Shown: in pieces, positions 22,729 through 33,972 of the stretch
How positions within the stretch are numbered: position 1 is the first letter of the stretch
Layout: the number at the start of each line of letters is the position of its first letter
Origin: Fagopyrum homotropicum
Taxonomy: Eukaryota; Streptophyta; Magnoliopsida; Caryophyllales; Polygonaceae
Length of the DNA: 64,000 bases
Direction of reading: 5' to 3'
Assembly: GCA_033239125.1 (NCBI GenBank)
Contig: BSWB01000002.1
Location: forward strand, 8,031,001 to 8,095,000
Notes under the pieces: generated by a model
What the model was told of the DNA's origin: nothing
Seen by the model: the letters and a program-made list of their open reading frames with translations, nothing else
Databases searched by the model: none
Position numbers and translations under genes: made by a program

Positions 22729-24090
22729 ATTCTGACATTTTGAAGATAGATACGAGGAGAGAGGGTATTTTGATGATAGAAATCAATAAAATGGTGACAC
22801 TTGTCACATTCCGATTCATTCTTATAATGGGAGAATATGGACCCTTGGATGTAATGTATAATCAATGGTCTTGAATTTTTTGTTTTAATAGACTTTGATT
22901 TATAGTTTTATTAGTTTTTTGGCTGAAATAATTATGCTTAGACAAAAATAATTTTTTTAACATAAATAATTTATTTTTCTCTATCCATGAACATCAATAT
23001 TGTATATTTTTAAATTAAATATGATTTTATGAAAAAACATACTTTGAGAGGAGTAATATATCCCTTTATATATGTATTTATATTTATCATATATGTAATT
23101 AATTTTGCACACATAAACTAATATATTATGAATATTATGCATGGAGTTTAATATTTTACGAGACATTATACATAATATGAATGATGTCATTTTACTAATG
23201 ATTTTACATGTACTTATTTGTTTCGGTCTGTATGTTTCAATCTTAATTTTAAAATTTAATTTTAATTTATTTTTAAATTTTAATAAAGTGTTTTATTACA
23301 AGAAATTACATACCGGTCTCACGTATTATTAATTTATTATTCATGTTATATATAATTTTTAAATTAAATTTATTAAAAATAAAAGTAAAAATAAAAAATA
23401 TATAAATATATTGTGTAGATAAATATAAAGTTAAGAGATTAGAATTAAGAAACCATGAATGTGGGAAAAAAGTAGAATGAGTATTGTATGATGATGTAGC
23501 GGAGAGAGAGGCTTAAGAGATTGGGTTTAAAACTTAACCATTGTACATGGTGTAAAGGGTAACAAGTCAACAATCTAAAAAGGGTAGAGCTGGTGTTCAA
23601 TTGTACTTGCTGTGAATCAGTCGAGCGGTAACTTTATTTTTACAGTGAAAATTCATTCTGGGGGTAAAACTTTATTTATACAGTTGAAATACAGTTGAGC
23701 TGTTGAAGCATTATGTCAACAACCTTTACTTTGTAATAAGACATTATAATATACATGAATTAATGATGAAAAGAAACTGGTGAAAGATATTATTGATGTT
23801 TTATTGCTCAATTGCTGCTATGCCGCAAGGGCTATATTTTTAGGCTATAATTATGGGCTTCACATTATATGTCAGATCTAGCCATTTATATACAAGTTCA
23901 TAAAGGGGTTTAGGGTTTATTTGCCTATTTGGGGTAAATTTGGAATTATTTGAAAAATTATAATCTCTAATAATCGATTAAAAACGAAATAAATGTTGTA
24001 AAATTTCGCAAATCTCATTTGATAATCCTTAAATTTTCGCAAATTTCATTCGATAATCCGTAACACCTTTAGGCCACACACAAGAGCTTC
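22729..24090. other. AT-rich intergenic sequence
   Basis: No gene or element recognised. Confidence 0.5.
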
Positions 24091-26779
24091 ATAATTTGTC
24101 ATTAATGGTTCGTAATGACCACCTTCAAACAAGAGTTGGTTGGTTGAAATATCTTATAGACATTAGACATACACCATGCGTTGGAATCCTTGATAGTATT
24201 TTGGAATTACCATTTACGAACCGTCCATGCAGCTTGCTTGGGTTGAAGAATTCTTACGGATTGCTTGAAGCAAGGCGTAGGAATTCTTCAAAGGATTGTT
24301 TGTCGAGTTTGTCTTTATAACACCAAAATATATAGATATATGATAAAAATTAAGACGTGGTGAGGGATGAAGCGTGAACATCAAGTCTTACAAATATTAC
24401 AAGACCTGTTGTAGTATAGGGGGTCAATATCAATTGTCCAGCACTGAAAAACGATGTCTCGCTTTAACAAATTAATTAAAAAAACAAAAACAAAGAAATA
24501 GACTAAGATGTATATGTACTAAACTACAAATAGAAAGGAACTCATAAGAAAACTAGAAACTGAAAGCAAAGAATTCGGGTCAGACGACTTCAGTGAGATC
24601 GACTGGGATAAAACATCATTTTGGGATCAAAAGACAGTGTACAAACAACCGTAAGTGAAATCGGAGCAAAAATCTCAAAGCTTGGTGGGCCTTGTCGCTC
24701 GACCTCTATCATGGAAGTTGTCCAACTACTTCGTAAAACAATTTGGAAACCAAAGTAGAAGAAAATAGAAGGTTTGAATATTTAGATAGTTCGAAAACAA
24801 AAGGTAAGAGAGAATGAAGACAAACAAAAAGTATTAATCAAATAAGGCATTTCAATATTCATATCACCACAATACGCATACAATAGATATCAATTGACAA
24901 TTATATAATAATGAAAATAAGTCAGATTATGTATAATACAACTTCTTTTGATTGTCACGTGGTCGGGATCTATTGCTCGATGTACATCAATGTTGTTACG
25001 CATTGATTGTCACGTACTGAAGACATTAATACATCTTTACATCGAACTTAGCACGGGGAAGTGGACTATAATGTTACCGAAAGCCAACACCACATTGAAG
25101 AACATATATCATATAAGTACATAATAGTACAATAACTCATAGGCATACACTCCATACATAGAAATAATCCAACATCATTGATTAGAAAATCGAGCTCCCC
25201 AAACCCTATAACCGATGTAAACTAGCCACACAAACCTTAAAATATAATGCAAGATTTATCAATGATCGAAACTAGAGACATTCGGGCGACCACCAAAGAC
25301 GAAGAGCGGGGAAAACTCGAATCAATTGCAGGAACGGAGATATCTAACCTAATGGCTTAATAACCTTATTTATATTGTCAAAGTTAGTCTGAAAAATCCT
25401 AGATCTCCTTGATCTTATCTTCTAACAAGATATGATCGATTCTAAAAGGACACGCCAACAACCCAACTAAACAAGAAATAAAATAAGATGTCGGAACAAC
25501 CAGGTCGAAGGGCCGTCAAGCGACCTTCTGGGCCAAATTCTTGGGTTTGGTCCAAAATTGCTCGAGGATCTTCCTTGCAACAACGGGAGATCGTTTCGAT
25601 GTCTAATGCATATGTGGACGAGGGAGGTCGAGCGAGCTAGGCATCAATCGAGCAATTTTGCAGGTTCCCGGATGTTCTTCACTTCACTCTCGGACCTCAG
25701 TCATTTCCGTCTTGATCTTGACTTCTTTTTACACATGAAAATCCTTAGTGTGTATCAAGTTAATAAAATGTCGATGTGTCATTTGTACTCCATAAATATT
25801 TGCAATTACATAAACTAATCGGTAGATCTCTAAAACACAAATATAAAGGAAATAGACCAATAGGATATGCTATATAACCCAAAAGAGGCAGGGAGTTAAA
25901 CATAATGGTGATGGAAAAGATGCTACTTTAAGTGTTATCAAGATGCAAGCCTCATATCTCGCAAACTAAGTACAAGACCTAAATATAATATAGAGTCAGG
26001 ATCGAATACAAGAGTAAAATTGCAATAACTTTTGTAATTAATTGTAAATCTTCAAGGGAGAAAAAGCAAAGAATAACACACAATCGAGTCCATCGATAGA
26101 ATGGATTGACTCGATCAAGGAAGAAAAACAAATAATCGAATATCGTAGGAATAAGTGGCAAAGAAAGAGGATCATATGTTTCAGGCAATCAATATAAAAT
26201 CACAACAAGGAGTACCAAACATTTATTGATCACAAGAGAATTATATTCCAAAGTTCAGAATCACTATAACATGCAGAATAAGAATCTCAATTCATAAAGT
26301 TAAATGTATAAATCATCATGTCAATCATGTTATCAAAAAATATTCTTTGGCAACTACTCTCACATCTTACAGAAAATATAGACATATATATTCACACCAC
26401 TCTTATATCTTGCAAGCAACAATCTTTAAACACTTGTAACCTCTAATAATCTAAACTCATCTTTCACATCTTGTTATCGACAATAACTAGAAATATGATA
26501 ACATATAGCCCATAGAAACCATGTATTCATCATGAAAGTTGGGTATTTTAAAACCCATAATAAAGGGTTTAACAAATCATAAACTTACAAAATAAATCTC
26601 TGAATCATTATTGTTAGTCGATCAGTTGAACAAGGATCCTAGGCTCGAGTTGAACCCTCCTTTGCAAAGTGAAGATATTGCAAGTATACAAATGTAATAT
26701 TAATGGTAATAGTATCAATATATTTTTACGATATTTGTGATAGAGATTTAGTTAGAAATCTACCTATAGAGTTTTAAAA
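24091..26779. repeat. Unclassified non-coding repeat-like region
   Basis: No domain could be identified in the short frames. CAGGATCGAATACAAGAG near 25998 and the long A-rich non-coding stretch after it resemble the region at 5980-7420. 25500-25700 has higher GC, with TCGAG(C/G)GA phrases. Probably a large non-autonomous element or several nested ones; the class is unknown. Confidence 0.35.
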
Positions 26780-27100
26780 TCTACATATACTACTAAACTA
26801 GACTACACTAATGCTGACGTGTCATTCTCACAAATTTTGTAGGCTTAAATCTTTTTTAATTAACTTATTAAACCATATAATCTTTTTTATTAATCCAAAA
26901 ATAAAACAAAATTTGTAAAATTAACTAACAAGATCTCCTAAATATTTTTAAAATAATTTGGTTTACGTATTTCTTTTATTTTTAAGCCGTCGAAATTTAA
27001 GTAATTTATTTATTGGGAAGATTTTTATTTTTTTTCTTAATTTATTATTAAAGATTATAAGCTCAATCTATTTACGTTAAAAAGTTTCACAGAATTCCCT

Positions 27101-27152
27101 ATCCCACATCGATTATAAGTAAGTCTAATAGTTTGATAACTTGTATAAATAG
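27101..27152 (+). promoter_or_regulatory. Plant snRNA-type promoter, unit A (USE + TATA)
   Basis: ATCCCACATCG (27101-27111) matches the plant snRNA upstream sequence element RTCCCACATCG exactly. TATAAATAG is at 27144-27152, leaving 32 bp between them, the Pol II-type spacing of plant U1/U2/U4/U5 genes. The predicted start, about 32 bp after the T of TATA, coincides with the first base of the U2-like block. Confidence 0.75.
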
Positions 27153-27175
27153 AGGGTTTCAAGATTAAACAAATC

Positions 27176-27244
27176 ACACATTTTTTGGCCTTTTGGCTAA
27201 GTTAAGTATAATTTTTATTCATAACGGATTAATATCTGTTTTAT
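27176..27244 (+). pseudogene. U2 snRNA-like 5' end, unit A
   Basis: The invariant GGCCTTTTGGCTAAG of U2 is present intact (from 27187), preceded by a T-rich stretch that aligns without gaps to the U2 5' end. It is followed by diverged sequence ending TTAATATCTG as in U2. The branch-site recognition segment (GTAGTA in true U2) is not conserved, and nothing resembling U2 stem-loops III/IV follows, so it cannot be a working U2 RNA. Confidence 0.7.
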
Positions 27245-27565
27245 AAGTCGCTGGCCTGCTGTTTTGTAGGTCACCGGCCTACTGTTTTGTGGGTCGTTGA
27301 CCTACTGTTTTGTGGGTCGTTGACCTACAGTTTTGTGGGTCGTTGACACACTCTAATGTGGGTCGTTGACCTATTGTAATGTGGGTCGTTGACCTATTGT
27401 AATGTGGGTCGTTGACCTACTGTAATGTGGGTCGTTGACCTACTGTTTTGTGGGTCGTTGCCCTACTGTTTTGTGGGTCGTTGGCCTACTGTTTTGTGGG
27501 TTGTTAAGCCACTGTTTAGGGGTCTTTGATCTACTTTTTTATGGGACGTTTACTTACTGTTTTCA
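27245..27565 (+). repeat. 23-bp minisatellite, unit A
   Basis: About 13 copies of a 23-bp unit with core GGGTCGTTGACCTACTG, with TTTTGT or TAATGT between cores. It decays toward the right end. Confidence 0.9.
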
Positions 27566-27576
27566 GCGAATTTGCT

Positions 27577-27587
27577 ATCCCACGTCG
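27577..27587 (+). promoter_or_regulatory. Variant USE, ATCCCACGTCG
   Basis: One change from the consensus. A second identical copy is at 28724-28734. Both are followed by the same AAGTAAGGCTAATGCTTT context, with only a weak TATA-like TTTATAAT, so these are likely older promoter copies. Confidence 0.5.
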
Positions 27588-28083
27588 ATTATCAAGTAAG
27601 GCTAATGCTTTGAGAACTTAAAAAGCGTTTATAATTGTCTAAAATTAATATTAATTTATTCGTATTTGTATGAGATTTTGTTTAATTTTATATTATAGAA
27701 TTTTTTTATCATCATCTATAAATTGTTTTTAAATTTATAAATCTATATCTATATCTATATTCTATATACTATACTAAAACAAAAGATACTAAAGCCGACG
27801 TGTCTTTCTCACAAATTTTGTAGGGTTAAATCTTTTTTTAATTAACTTATTAAACCATATAATCTTTTTTATTAATCCAAAAATAAAACAAAATTTTGTA
27901 AAATTAAGTAATAAGATCTCCTAAATATTTTAAAAATAATTTGGTTTACGTATTTCTTTTATTTTTAAGCCGTCGAAATTTAAGTAATTTATTTATTGGG
28001 ATGATTTTTATTTTTTTCTTAATTTATTTTTGAAGGATTATAAGCTCAATCTATTTACGTTAAAAAATTTCACAGAATTCCCT

Positions 28084-28128
28084 ATCCCACATCGATTATG
28101 AGTAAGTCTCATAGGTTTGTATAAATAG
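28084..28128 (+). promoter_or_regulatory. Plant snRNA-type promoter, unit B, with shortened spacing
   Basis: USE ATCCCACATCG at 28084-28094 and TATAAATAG at 28120-28128. The interval is 25 bp instead of 32 bp because about 7 bp present in units A and C are missing. A 25-bp interval is in the range of plant Pol III snRNA promoters (U6, U3). Confidence 0.7.
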
Positions 28129-28151
28129 AGGGTTTGAAGATTAAACAAATC

Positions 28152-28220
28152 ACACATTTCTTGGCCTTTTGGCTAAGTTAAGTATAATTTTTATTCATAA
28201 CGGAGTAATATCTGTTTTAT
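28152..28220 (+). pseudogene. U2 snRNA-like 5' end, unit B
   Basis: The best-preserved start: ACACATTTCTTGGCC matches about 12 of 15 bases of the U2 5' end as I recall it, then CTTTTGGCTAAG. Its position is 32 bp after the TATA, as in unit A. Confidence 0.7.
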
Positions 28221-28460
28221 GAGTCGCTAGCTTGCTGTTTTTTGGGTCACTGACCTACTGTTTTGTGGGTCGTTGACCTACTGTAATGTGGGTCGTTGAC
28301 CTACTGTAATGTGGGTCGTTGACCTACTGTAATGTGGGTCGTTGACCTATTATTTTGTGATTCGTTGTGGCCTACTGTTTTGTGAGTCGTTGGCCTACTG
28401 TTTTGGGGGTCGTTAAGCCATTGTTTTGTGGGTCGTTGACCTACTGTTTTGTGGGTCGCT
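28221..28460 (+). repeat. 23-bp minisatellite, unit B
   Basis: About 10 copies of the same 23-bp unit. Confidence 0.9.
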
Positions 28461-28473
28461 AAGTATTTTCAGC

Positions 28474-28665
28474 AACTTTTGGCTAAGTTGAAGTATAATT
28501 TTCATTCATAAATTAATATCCGTTATATGGGACGTTGACCTACTAAAAGTGATGGTTTGAGAACTTGTATAAATATAGCTTAATAACGGATATTGAAGAT
28601 TAAACAAACCTTTTAGCTAAGTTGGGCTATAATTTTTACTCATAACGGATTAATATATGTTTTAG
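28474..28665 (+). pseudogene. Two further degenerate U2-like blocks
   Basis: TTTTGGCTAAGTTGAAGTAT near 28477 and TTTTAGCTAAGTTGGGCTAT near 28610, each followed by TTCATAA/CTCATAACGG and TTAATAT. A TATAAATATAG lies between them (near 28568). More decayed relatives occur at about 29603-29660 and 29750-29800 in unit C. Confidence 0.5.
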
Positions 28666-29231
28666 GGTCTTTGACCTACTTTTTTTATGGGTCGTTTACT
28701 TACTGTTTTCAGCAAATTTGTTATCCCACGTCGATTATCAAGTAAGGCTAATGCTTTAAGAACTTGAAAAGCGTTTATAATTGTCTAAAATTTATATTAA
28801 TTTATTCGTATTTGTATGAGATTTTGTTTAATTTTATATTATAGAATTTTTTTTATCATCATCTATAAATTGTTTTTTAATTTACAAATCTATATCTATA
28901 TCTATATTCTATATATTATACTAAAACAAAAGACACTAAAGCTGACGTGTCATTCTCACAAATTTTGTAGGGTTAAATCTTTTTTTAATTAACTTATTAA
29001 ACCATATAATCTTTTTTATTAATCCAAAAATAAAACAAAATTTTGTAAAATTAACTAACAAGATCTCCTAAATATTTTAAAAATAATTTGGTTTACGTAT
29101 TTCTTTTATTTTTAAGCCGTCAAAATTTAAGTAATTTATTTATTGGGAATATTTTTTATTTTTTTCTTAATTTATTTTTAAAGGATTATAAGCTCAATCT
29201 ATTTACGTTAAAAAATTTCACAGAATTTCCT

Positions 29232-29283
29232 ATCCCACATCGATTATAAGTAAGTCTAATAGTTTGATAACTTGTATAAATAG
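29232..29283 (+). promoter_or_regulatory. Plant snRNA-type promoter, unit C (USE + TATA)
   Basis: ATCCCACATCG at 29232-29242 and TATAAATAG at 29275-29283, with a 32-bp interval as in unit A. Confidence 0.75.
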
Positions 29284-29306
29284 AGGGTTTGAAGATTAAA
29301 CAAATC

Positions 29307-29374
29307 ACACATTTCTTGGCCTTTTGGCTAAGCTAAGTATAATTTTTATTCATAACGGATTAATATTTGTTTTG
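29307..29374 (+). pseudogene. U2 snRNA-like 5' end, unit C
   Basis: TTTCTTGGCCTTTTGGCTAAG (split here as TTTCTTGGCC and TTTTGGCTAAG) at the same distance from the TATA as in the other units. Confidence 0.7.
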
Positions 29375-29600
29375 TGAGTCGTTGGCCTGCTGTTTTGTGG
29401 GTCACTGGCCTACTGTTTTGTGGGTCATTGACCTACTGTTTTGTGGGTCGTTGACCTACTGTAATGTGGGTCGTTGACCTATTGTTTTGTGGGTCGTTGG
29501 CCTACTGTTTTGTGGGTCGTTGGCCTACTGTTTTGTGGGTCATTAAATCACTTTTTTGTGGGTCGTTGACCTACTGTTTTGTGAGTCGCTAAGTATTTTC
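29375..29600 (+). repeat. 23-bp minisatellite, unit C
   Basis: About 9 copies of the same 23-bp unit. Confidence 0.9.
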
Positions 29601-30680
29601 AGCGATTTTTTTGCTAATTTTAAGTATAACTTTTCATAAATTAATATCCGTTATATAGGTTGTTGACGTACTAAAAGTGATAGTTTGAGAACTTGTATAA
29701 ATAGAGCTTAATAACGGATATTGAAGATTAAACAAATGATACATTTTTTTGTTTTTTTAGCTATAATTTTTATTCATAACGGATTAATATATGTTTTATG
29801 GGTCTTTGACCTACTTTTTTTATGGTTCATTTTTTGTTCTGAATTTTTTTAAATATAAATTATTTATTAAAAATGTATTTTTTTTAAATAAAAATATTAC
29901 TCTACGGTTATTCTTTTTTATCTAAGTATTGTGTTGTCCTATTATGTTTTTTAATCATAAAATACGGGTATTTTTTTTATATTACGTCGGTCGTTACAAA
30001 AAATAAAATTCCACATTTTAAATTTCGTTCATACAATAATTTGCTTTTGCTTCTGTTTGTGTTTTTAAACTTTATTTTAAATTTTTGTATATTTATTTAA
30101 ACAAAATTTTCAATTTTTATTTTATTAGTTATCGCACATTTCGTTTCAAATTCTTTTTTTTACAAAATTATATTTCGGGTTCCATTTACATAATTACAAT
30201 ATATTAAAGTAATTTAGTTATAAGTCTATAACGGAGTTGTGCATTGTATAAGGATAAAATTTATAAAGTGTAGAATAATAAGAAGTTCTTTATTTGTGAC
30301 TATTTTTTCGTTTTAAGAATAATCAAATCCGAATCATTATTATAAAATTTCATTAATATATCTTAAGTTCGTACAACTAATATTATAAAGATATCCGCAC
30401 AAGGTGCGGGCTATACACTAGTACGATTTTAAAGTTAAATTCACTATTCTCTTATCCATCAGTGATTCGAACTTTTATTTGGTAAAAGAAAAACAATGTT
30501 CTTCACGTACACTTCGAAACGTATTTTGTAATAGTCAACTAAACAAGGGTAACCCGTCTTTAATTTCGTCCGAATAATTTTGTACCATAGCTCATAAGCT
30601 AACCGGATATCAACATTACTATCCTTACAAATAACAAAACTCAAAATTTCAGTTTCTTTTGTTAATAAAACACCAACGAT

Positions 30681-30828
30681 GGGGCCACGATTTGGGAGGG
30701 TATGGAAAAACTGATATTGGGAGGGTATCCCCCAGCAATGGGGCCACGATTTACTACCCGATCCGGACGTAGATCGGCAAAGCCGATCGAACCGGGTATT
30801 CTAATTACCTCTTCAAAAAAAAAAAAAA
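30681..30828 (+). mobile_element. SINE-like retroposon with A-tail
   Basis: An insert of about 148 bp ends in an A-tract and is flanked by CACCAACGAT on both sides (30671-30680 and 30829-30838; up to 14 bp if adjacent A's are counted). It contains GATCGAACC, which fits the Pol III B-box consensus GWTCRANNC; a clear A box was not found. The phrase TGGGGCCACGATTT occurs twice, about 60 bp apart, so the head is internally duplicated. Confidence 0.65.
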
Positions 30829-31229
30829 CACCAACGATCGGATGAGATGCCCATTACGACATCGTTTTATCCAACCAATCAACATATATTATTTTAAAAA
30901 AATGGAGCTACATTTAATAAGATGCATGGGATTAGAAGAAAGAATGAGTCTTGCAAGATAAGCAAAGCAGAGAGATAGAGAGACAGCAAGCAGTGATCGT
31001 AGCAGCATGCATGCATGCATGTCTGATTGCATGCCTCCATCTCTCAACAAGATTAACTTCCAATCTTTCATAACTATTTCACTTTTTCTTTATATTTTTA
31101 CTGTGTAATAGTTAAATCTACAGCCACACTCTATAAAGGTACATGCTCTCTCGACTATGGCCATTTACCCGGGCCAAAGTTTCCCATATTTGGTTAATCA
31201 GTGGTAAAATAACTTAAGCCAATTTAAGT

Positions 31230-31513
31230 GGGTCAGTTTGATTTAGCTCTGAAAAAGGAAATGAAATTAAAACGAATCTAATTCATATATAACATTGTTC
31301 GTGAAATTTATTGAAATTATTCATTGTGATTTAAGTAATTGTAGTAAAATTTGATTAGTTTTGATACCCTATACGAAAACAAAGCGGAAAATCAAATGTA
31401 CTTTGCATGAAACTACGAAAAATGATTCCAAAAATCTATGAACAAGGATACCTATATAGACTCGATACATTTTCATTATGTTTCTGTTTCCGGAGTTACA
31501 ACCAAACGGGGGT
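31230..31513. mobile_element. Fold-back MITE, GGGCCCGTTTGG family (copy 3, diverged)
   Basis: GGGTCAGTTTG..AACGAATCTA at the left and CCGGAGTTACAACCAAACGG at the right match copies 1 and 2 in order and spacing. Ends are approximate. Confidence 0.6.
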
Positions 31514-33470
31514 CAAGTGTTGTCTGAGTTTGTGATATTTGGAGAATCATTCTAGACTGTTCTCAAAAACTATCATATCAAAAGATAAATCAAACCGGAA
31601 AAGACAACAAATTCAACTCAAAAGTAATCGATGACCGAGAAATATCACGAAAGATGAGTATGTATAAAAAGGACATTTGGAGAACAACTTCGCTACCTCT
31701 TGTTTAAACTTCATAGGAGATTTTCAAGAGTTGAACCGAAAACACGACTCTCCGAAAACCCATCGGCCACAATTCGAAAAAAAAGTGCATAGAACCCGTT
31801 TAATTATTATGTTGAGAATTACAAAAAAAATCAATAATTCTCACAATCTATTGGTGTGAGTTTGGAAAAAACACACATAATTTTTTTATAGTTTTTATTT
31901 TCATCTCAAAAACTTCACAACACTTATAATCGTAACATATAACTTTAAACTTAGGTCATAGGTTGTTTTATAAGTTTTCAAATTCCATTGAGATCTTAGA
32001 AAATGATATCCATATACAAAACTATTATTTTTGATAAGATAATAATGTGTTGATAAGATAAAACTCATAAAAAGTATAAAATTGAATGAACAATACGTAC
32101 AAATGAGATCAAAAAAAAAAAGAAAGAAATGATTCATTAACATAACAGTGCAGGCAGTAGGGCTCACACAACAATTCAAACTCTCTTTTATGGTCCAAAT
32201 ATTTATTGCAATTCCATATTTCACCCATACTTTTCATGTTGCATTTAACTTTTACCCCACAAACATTACTTCATTTGTCCCACAACAGCTTCATATATTC
32301 CGCGTATTTTGTACGGATGTGTTTTCAGGTTTCACACTCATTTCTTCCTTCAACATATCATATGTAACGTAACATTTTAGACGTATACATGTCCAACGTT
32401 ATTGATGCTTCACTTTACGTCGTAGAGGCCAATCAAACCTCTCCTAACCAACCAATAACGTATCGGAAAGACAACAAAGATCATACAAACAAAGCCTAAA
32501 TGTGGTCAAGGTCCGATACAGACGGACCAATAGAGCGGGGGTCGTGTGCATACGAGCGCACATGCGCATTAGGCCCAAACCCAGCACATAAACCGGCGAG
32601 GTTTCATCCTAAAAACGATTGGTAATAGAAGGAGTTGCCCACCAACCTTATATACTAGGCTCAGAGTATCCAATATTTCGATGTATGACCTTATTATCTC
32701 CAACAACTTTATGGCTATGTTTGATGTGGTTGATTCAACCCAATATACCATTCTTAAACCCCTTAAGCTTATATTACTTGGTTTACAGAAAGTGATAAAT
32801 TTCAACCCCAAATCCTTCGACCATTGTAGAACCGAACGGATATCTATTATCAATTGTTGTAGAACGAAAACTCAATTGAACTTATGTTGGATATCTAAAG
32901 TGTGGTGCTCTCATGGACATTGTCTACCAAAATTTATCACGCACACTTATTTTCTCTTTCAGTTAGGTGACCCATCCTTAAGATTAGACCTGATCGAACC
33001 CAGGTCAGTTTGTTTAAAAAAATGGGTGGATTTGAACAAGGTGGAAAGTCCGTCTGACCCGGTTTTTTGTATATTATATATAGACGGGTCATAGGTTGGG
33101 TATGGAAATAGGCCCAAACCCGAATCCAGACAAACGGATAAAAGATTTTCGAAAGTTCATCCCGAAACCAACCTGAGACCGAAAAATATCACCTCTACTT
33201 AAAACATATCGCAAAGTATCAATCAAGTTAGACAAAGTGCATGAAAATAAAGGGATATGTACAAAAGACCAAACCAAGAAGTTAAAAGTCCATTGTATGG
33301 CAAAACAAGAGTAGCATACTGTCCATTAGATACAATCCCATGTCTTACATAAATACGAGAACCAAAAGACCAAACCAAGTTCCTCCACTGACAAATCCAA
33401 TTATAAATGTGTTTTAAGATTATCTATAGTTGATAAGTATGAACTATAGATATCTTACAAGAGAAGAGCT
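31514..33470. other. Intergenic sequence upstream of the HIPP gene
   Basis: Short frames on both strands, no recognised domain. 32990-33180 has CCCGA/GACCCGG phrases typical of degenerate repeats. Confidence 0.45.
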
Positions 33471-33727
33471 TAATGACTCAACTGTAAGGTGTAACTAGTC
33501 CGTACATTCAATTTGCCATAAACAACATATAAAAAAAGTGAACAGAAGAAAACGGTAAAAATAGGAGCGTGGGAGCAAAGCTCTTGGCACGAGATAGAGA
33601 GAGGTACATCATGTGACAAAGAGGACAGAGTTTTACAAAAACTCTGCCTGTCAAGTCTCTCTTCTTTCCCTTTTTCCATTTTCAATATTTTTACACACTC
33701 TGTATTTAACGTTGAATCTCATCATTT

Positions 33728-33779
33728 CACTTCTCACTCTTCTTCTTCCTCTTCTCCTTCTCCCCCACCTTTCTCTCCT
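33728..33779 (+). promoter_or_regulatory. Pyrimidine-rich (Y-patch) leader of the HIPP gene
   Basis: A nearly pure C/T stretch (TTCTTCTTCCTCTTCTCC and similar) about 200 bp upstream of the start codon. It is followed by a likely 5' UTR intron with good ends (GTAAGT at 33840, TTTTGCAG ending 33926). CT-rich patches mark many plant core promoters. Confidence 0.55.
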
Positions 33780-33972
33780 AATCTTCACACACACACTCCC
33801 TATTTGTCCGGGCTTTCATCTTTCTAACTCAACTCAAAAGTAAGTAATTAACAATTACCCACTTTCACTTTTCTTTGTTTTTCTTCTTTCTCATGTTAAT
33901 CTGTCTAATTTTCACTTTTTTTGCAGAACCCATCAAGAGAATTGTTTGACATTCCAAACAGGACTTAAGAAA

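Larger units (their letters stand above)
26780..27760 (+). repeat. Helitron tandem unit A
   Basis: First copy. Its 5' end resembles that at 18206 more than those of units B and C (ACTACTAAACTAGACTAC versus ACTATACTAAAACAAAAG). Confidence 0.8.
27761..28907 (+). repeat. Helitron tandem unit B
   Basis: Begins TCTATATACTATACTAAAAC and parallels units A and C through the promoter, U2-like block and minisatellite. Confidence 0.8.
26780..30421 (+). mobile_element. Helitron of three tandem units carrying snRNA-type promoters
   Basis: The whole lies between an A (26779) and a T (30422), the Helitron target. It begins TCTACATATACTACTAAAC and ends with a perfect hairpin CCGCAC-AAG-GTGCGG (30395-30409), eight bases, then CTAG (30418-30421). 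Two further 5'-type ends lie inside, at 27761 and 28908, dividing it into units of 981, 1147 and 1514 bp; only the last unit has the 3' end. Each unit has, in order, a Helitron 5' end, AT-rich sequence, an snRNA-type promoter, a U2-like block and a 23-bp minisatellite. There is no Rep/helicase, so it is non-autonomous. Confidence 0.85.
28908..30421 (+). repeat. Helitron tandem unit C (with the 3' terminus)
   Basis: Begins TCTATATATTATACTAAAAC. Longer than the others because it runs on through AT-rich sequence to the hairpin and CTAG end. Confidence 0.8.

Noticed and set aside
27176..27244. Functional U2 snRNA gene
   Set aside because: The branch-site recognition segment is not conserved and the downstream stem-loops are missing, so it is called a U2-derived pseudogene.
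26780..30421. CRISPR-like array
   Set aside because: The 23-bp units are directly adjacent with no unique spacers, and this is plant nuclear DNA; it is a minisatellite.
30794..30803. tRNA gene (B-box-like word)
   Set aside because: No A box or cloverleaf arms could be drawn; the word fits a SINE-like insertion better.
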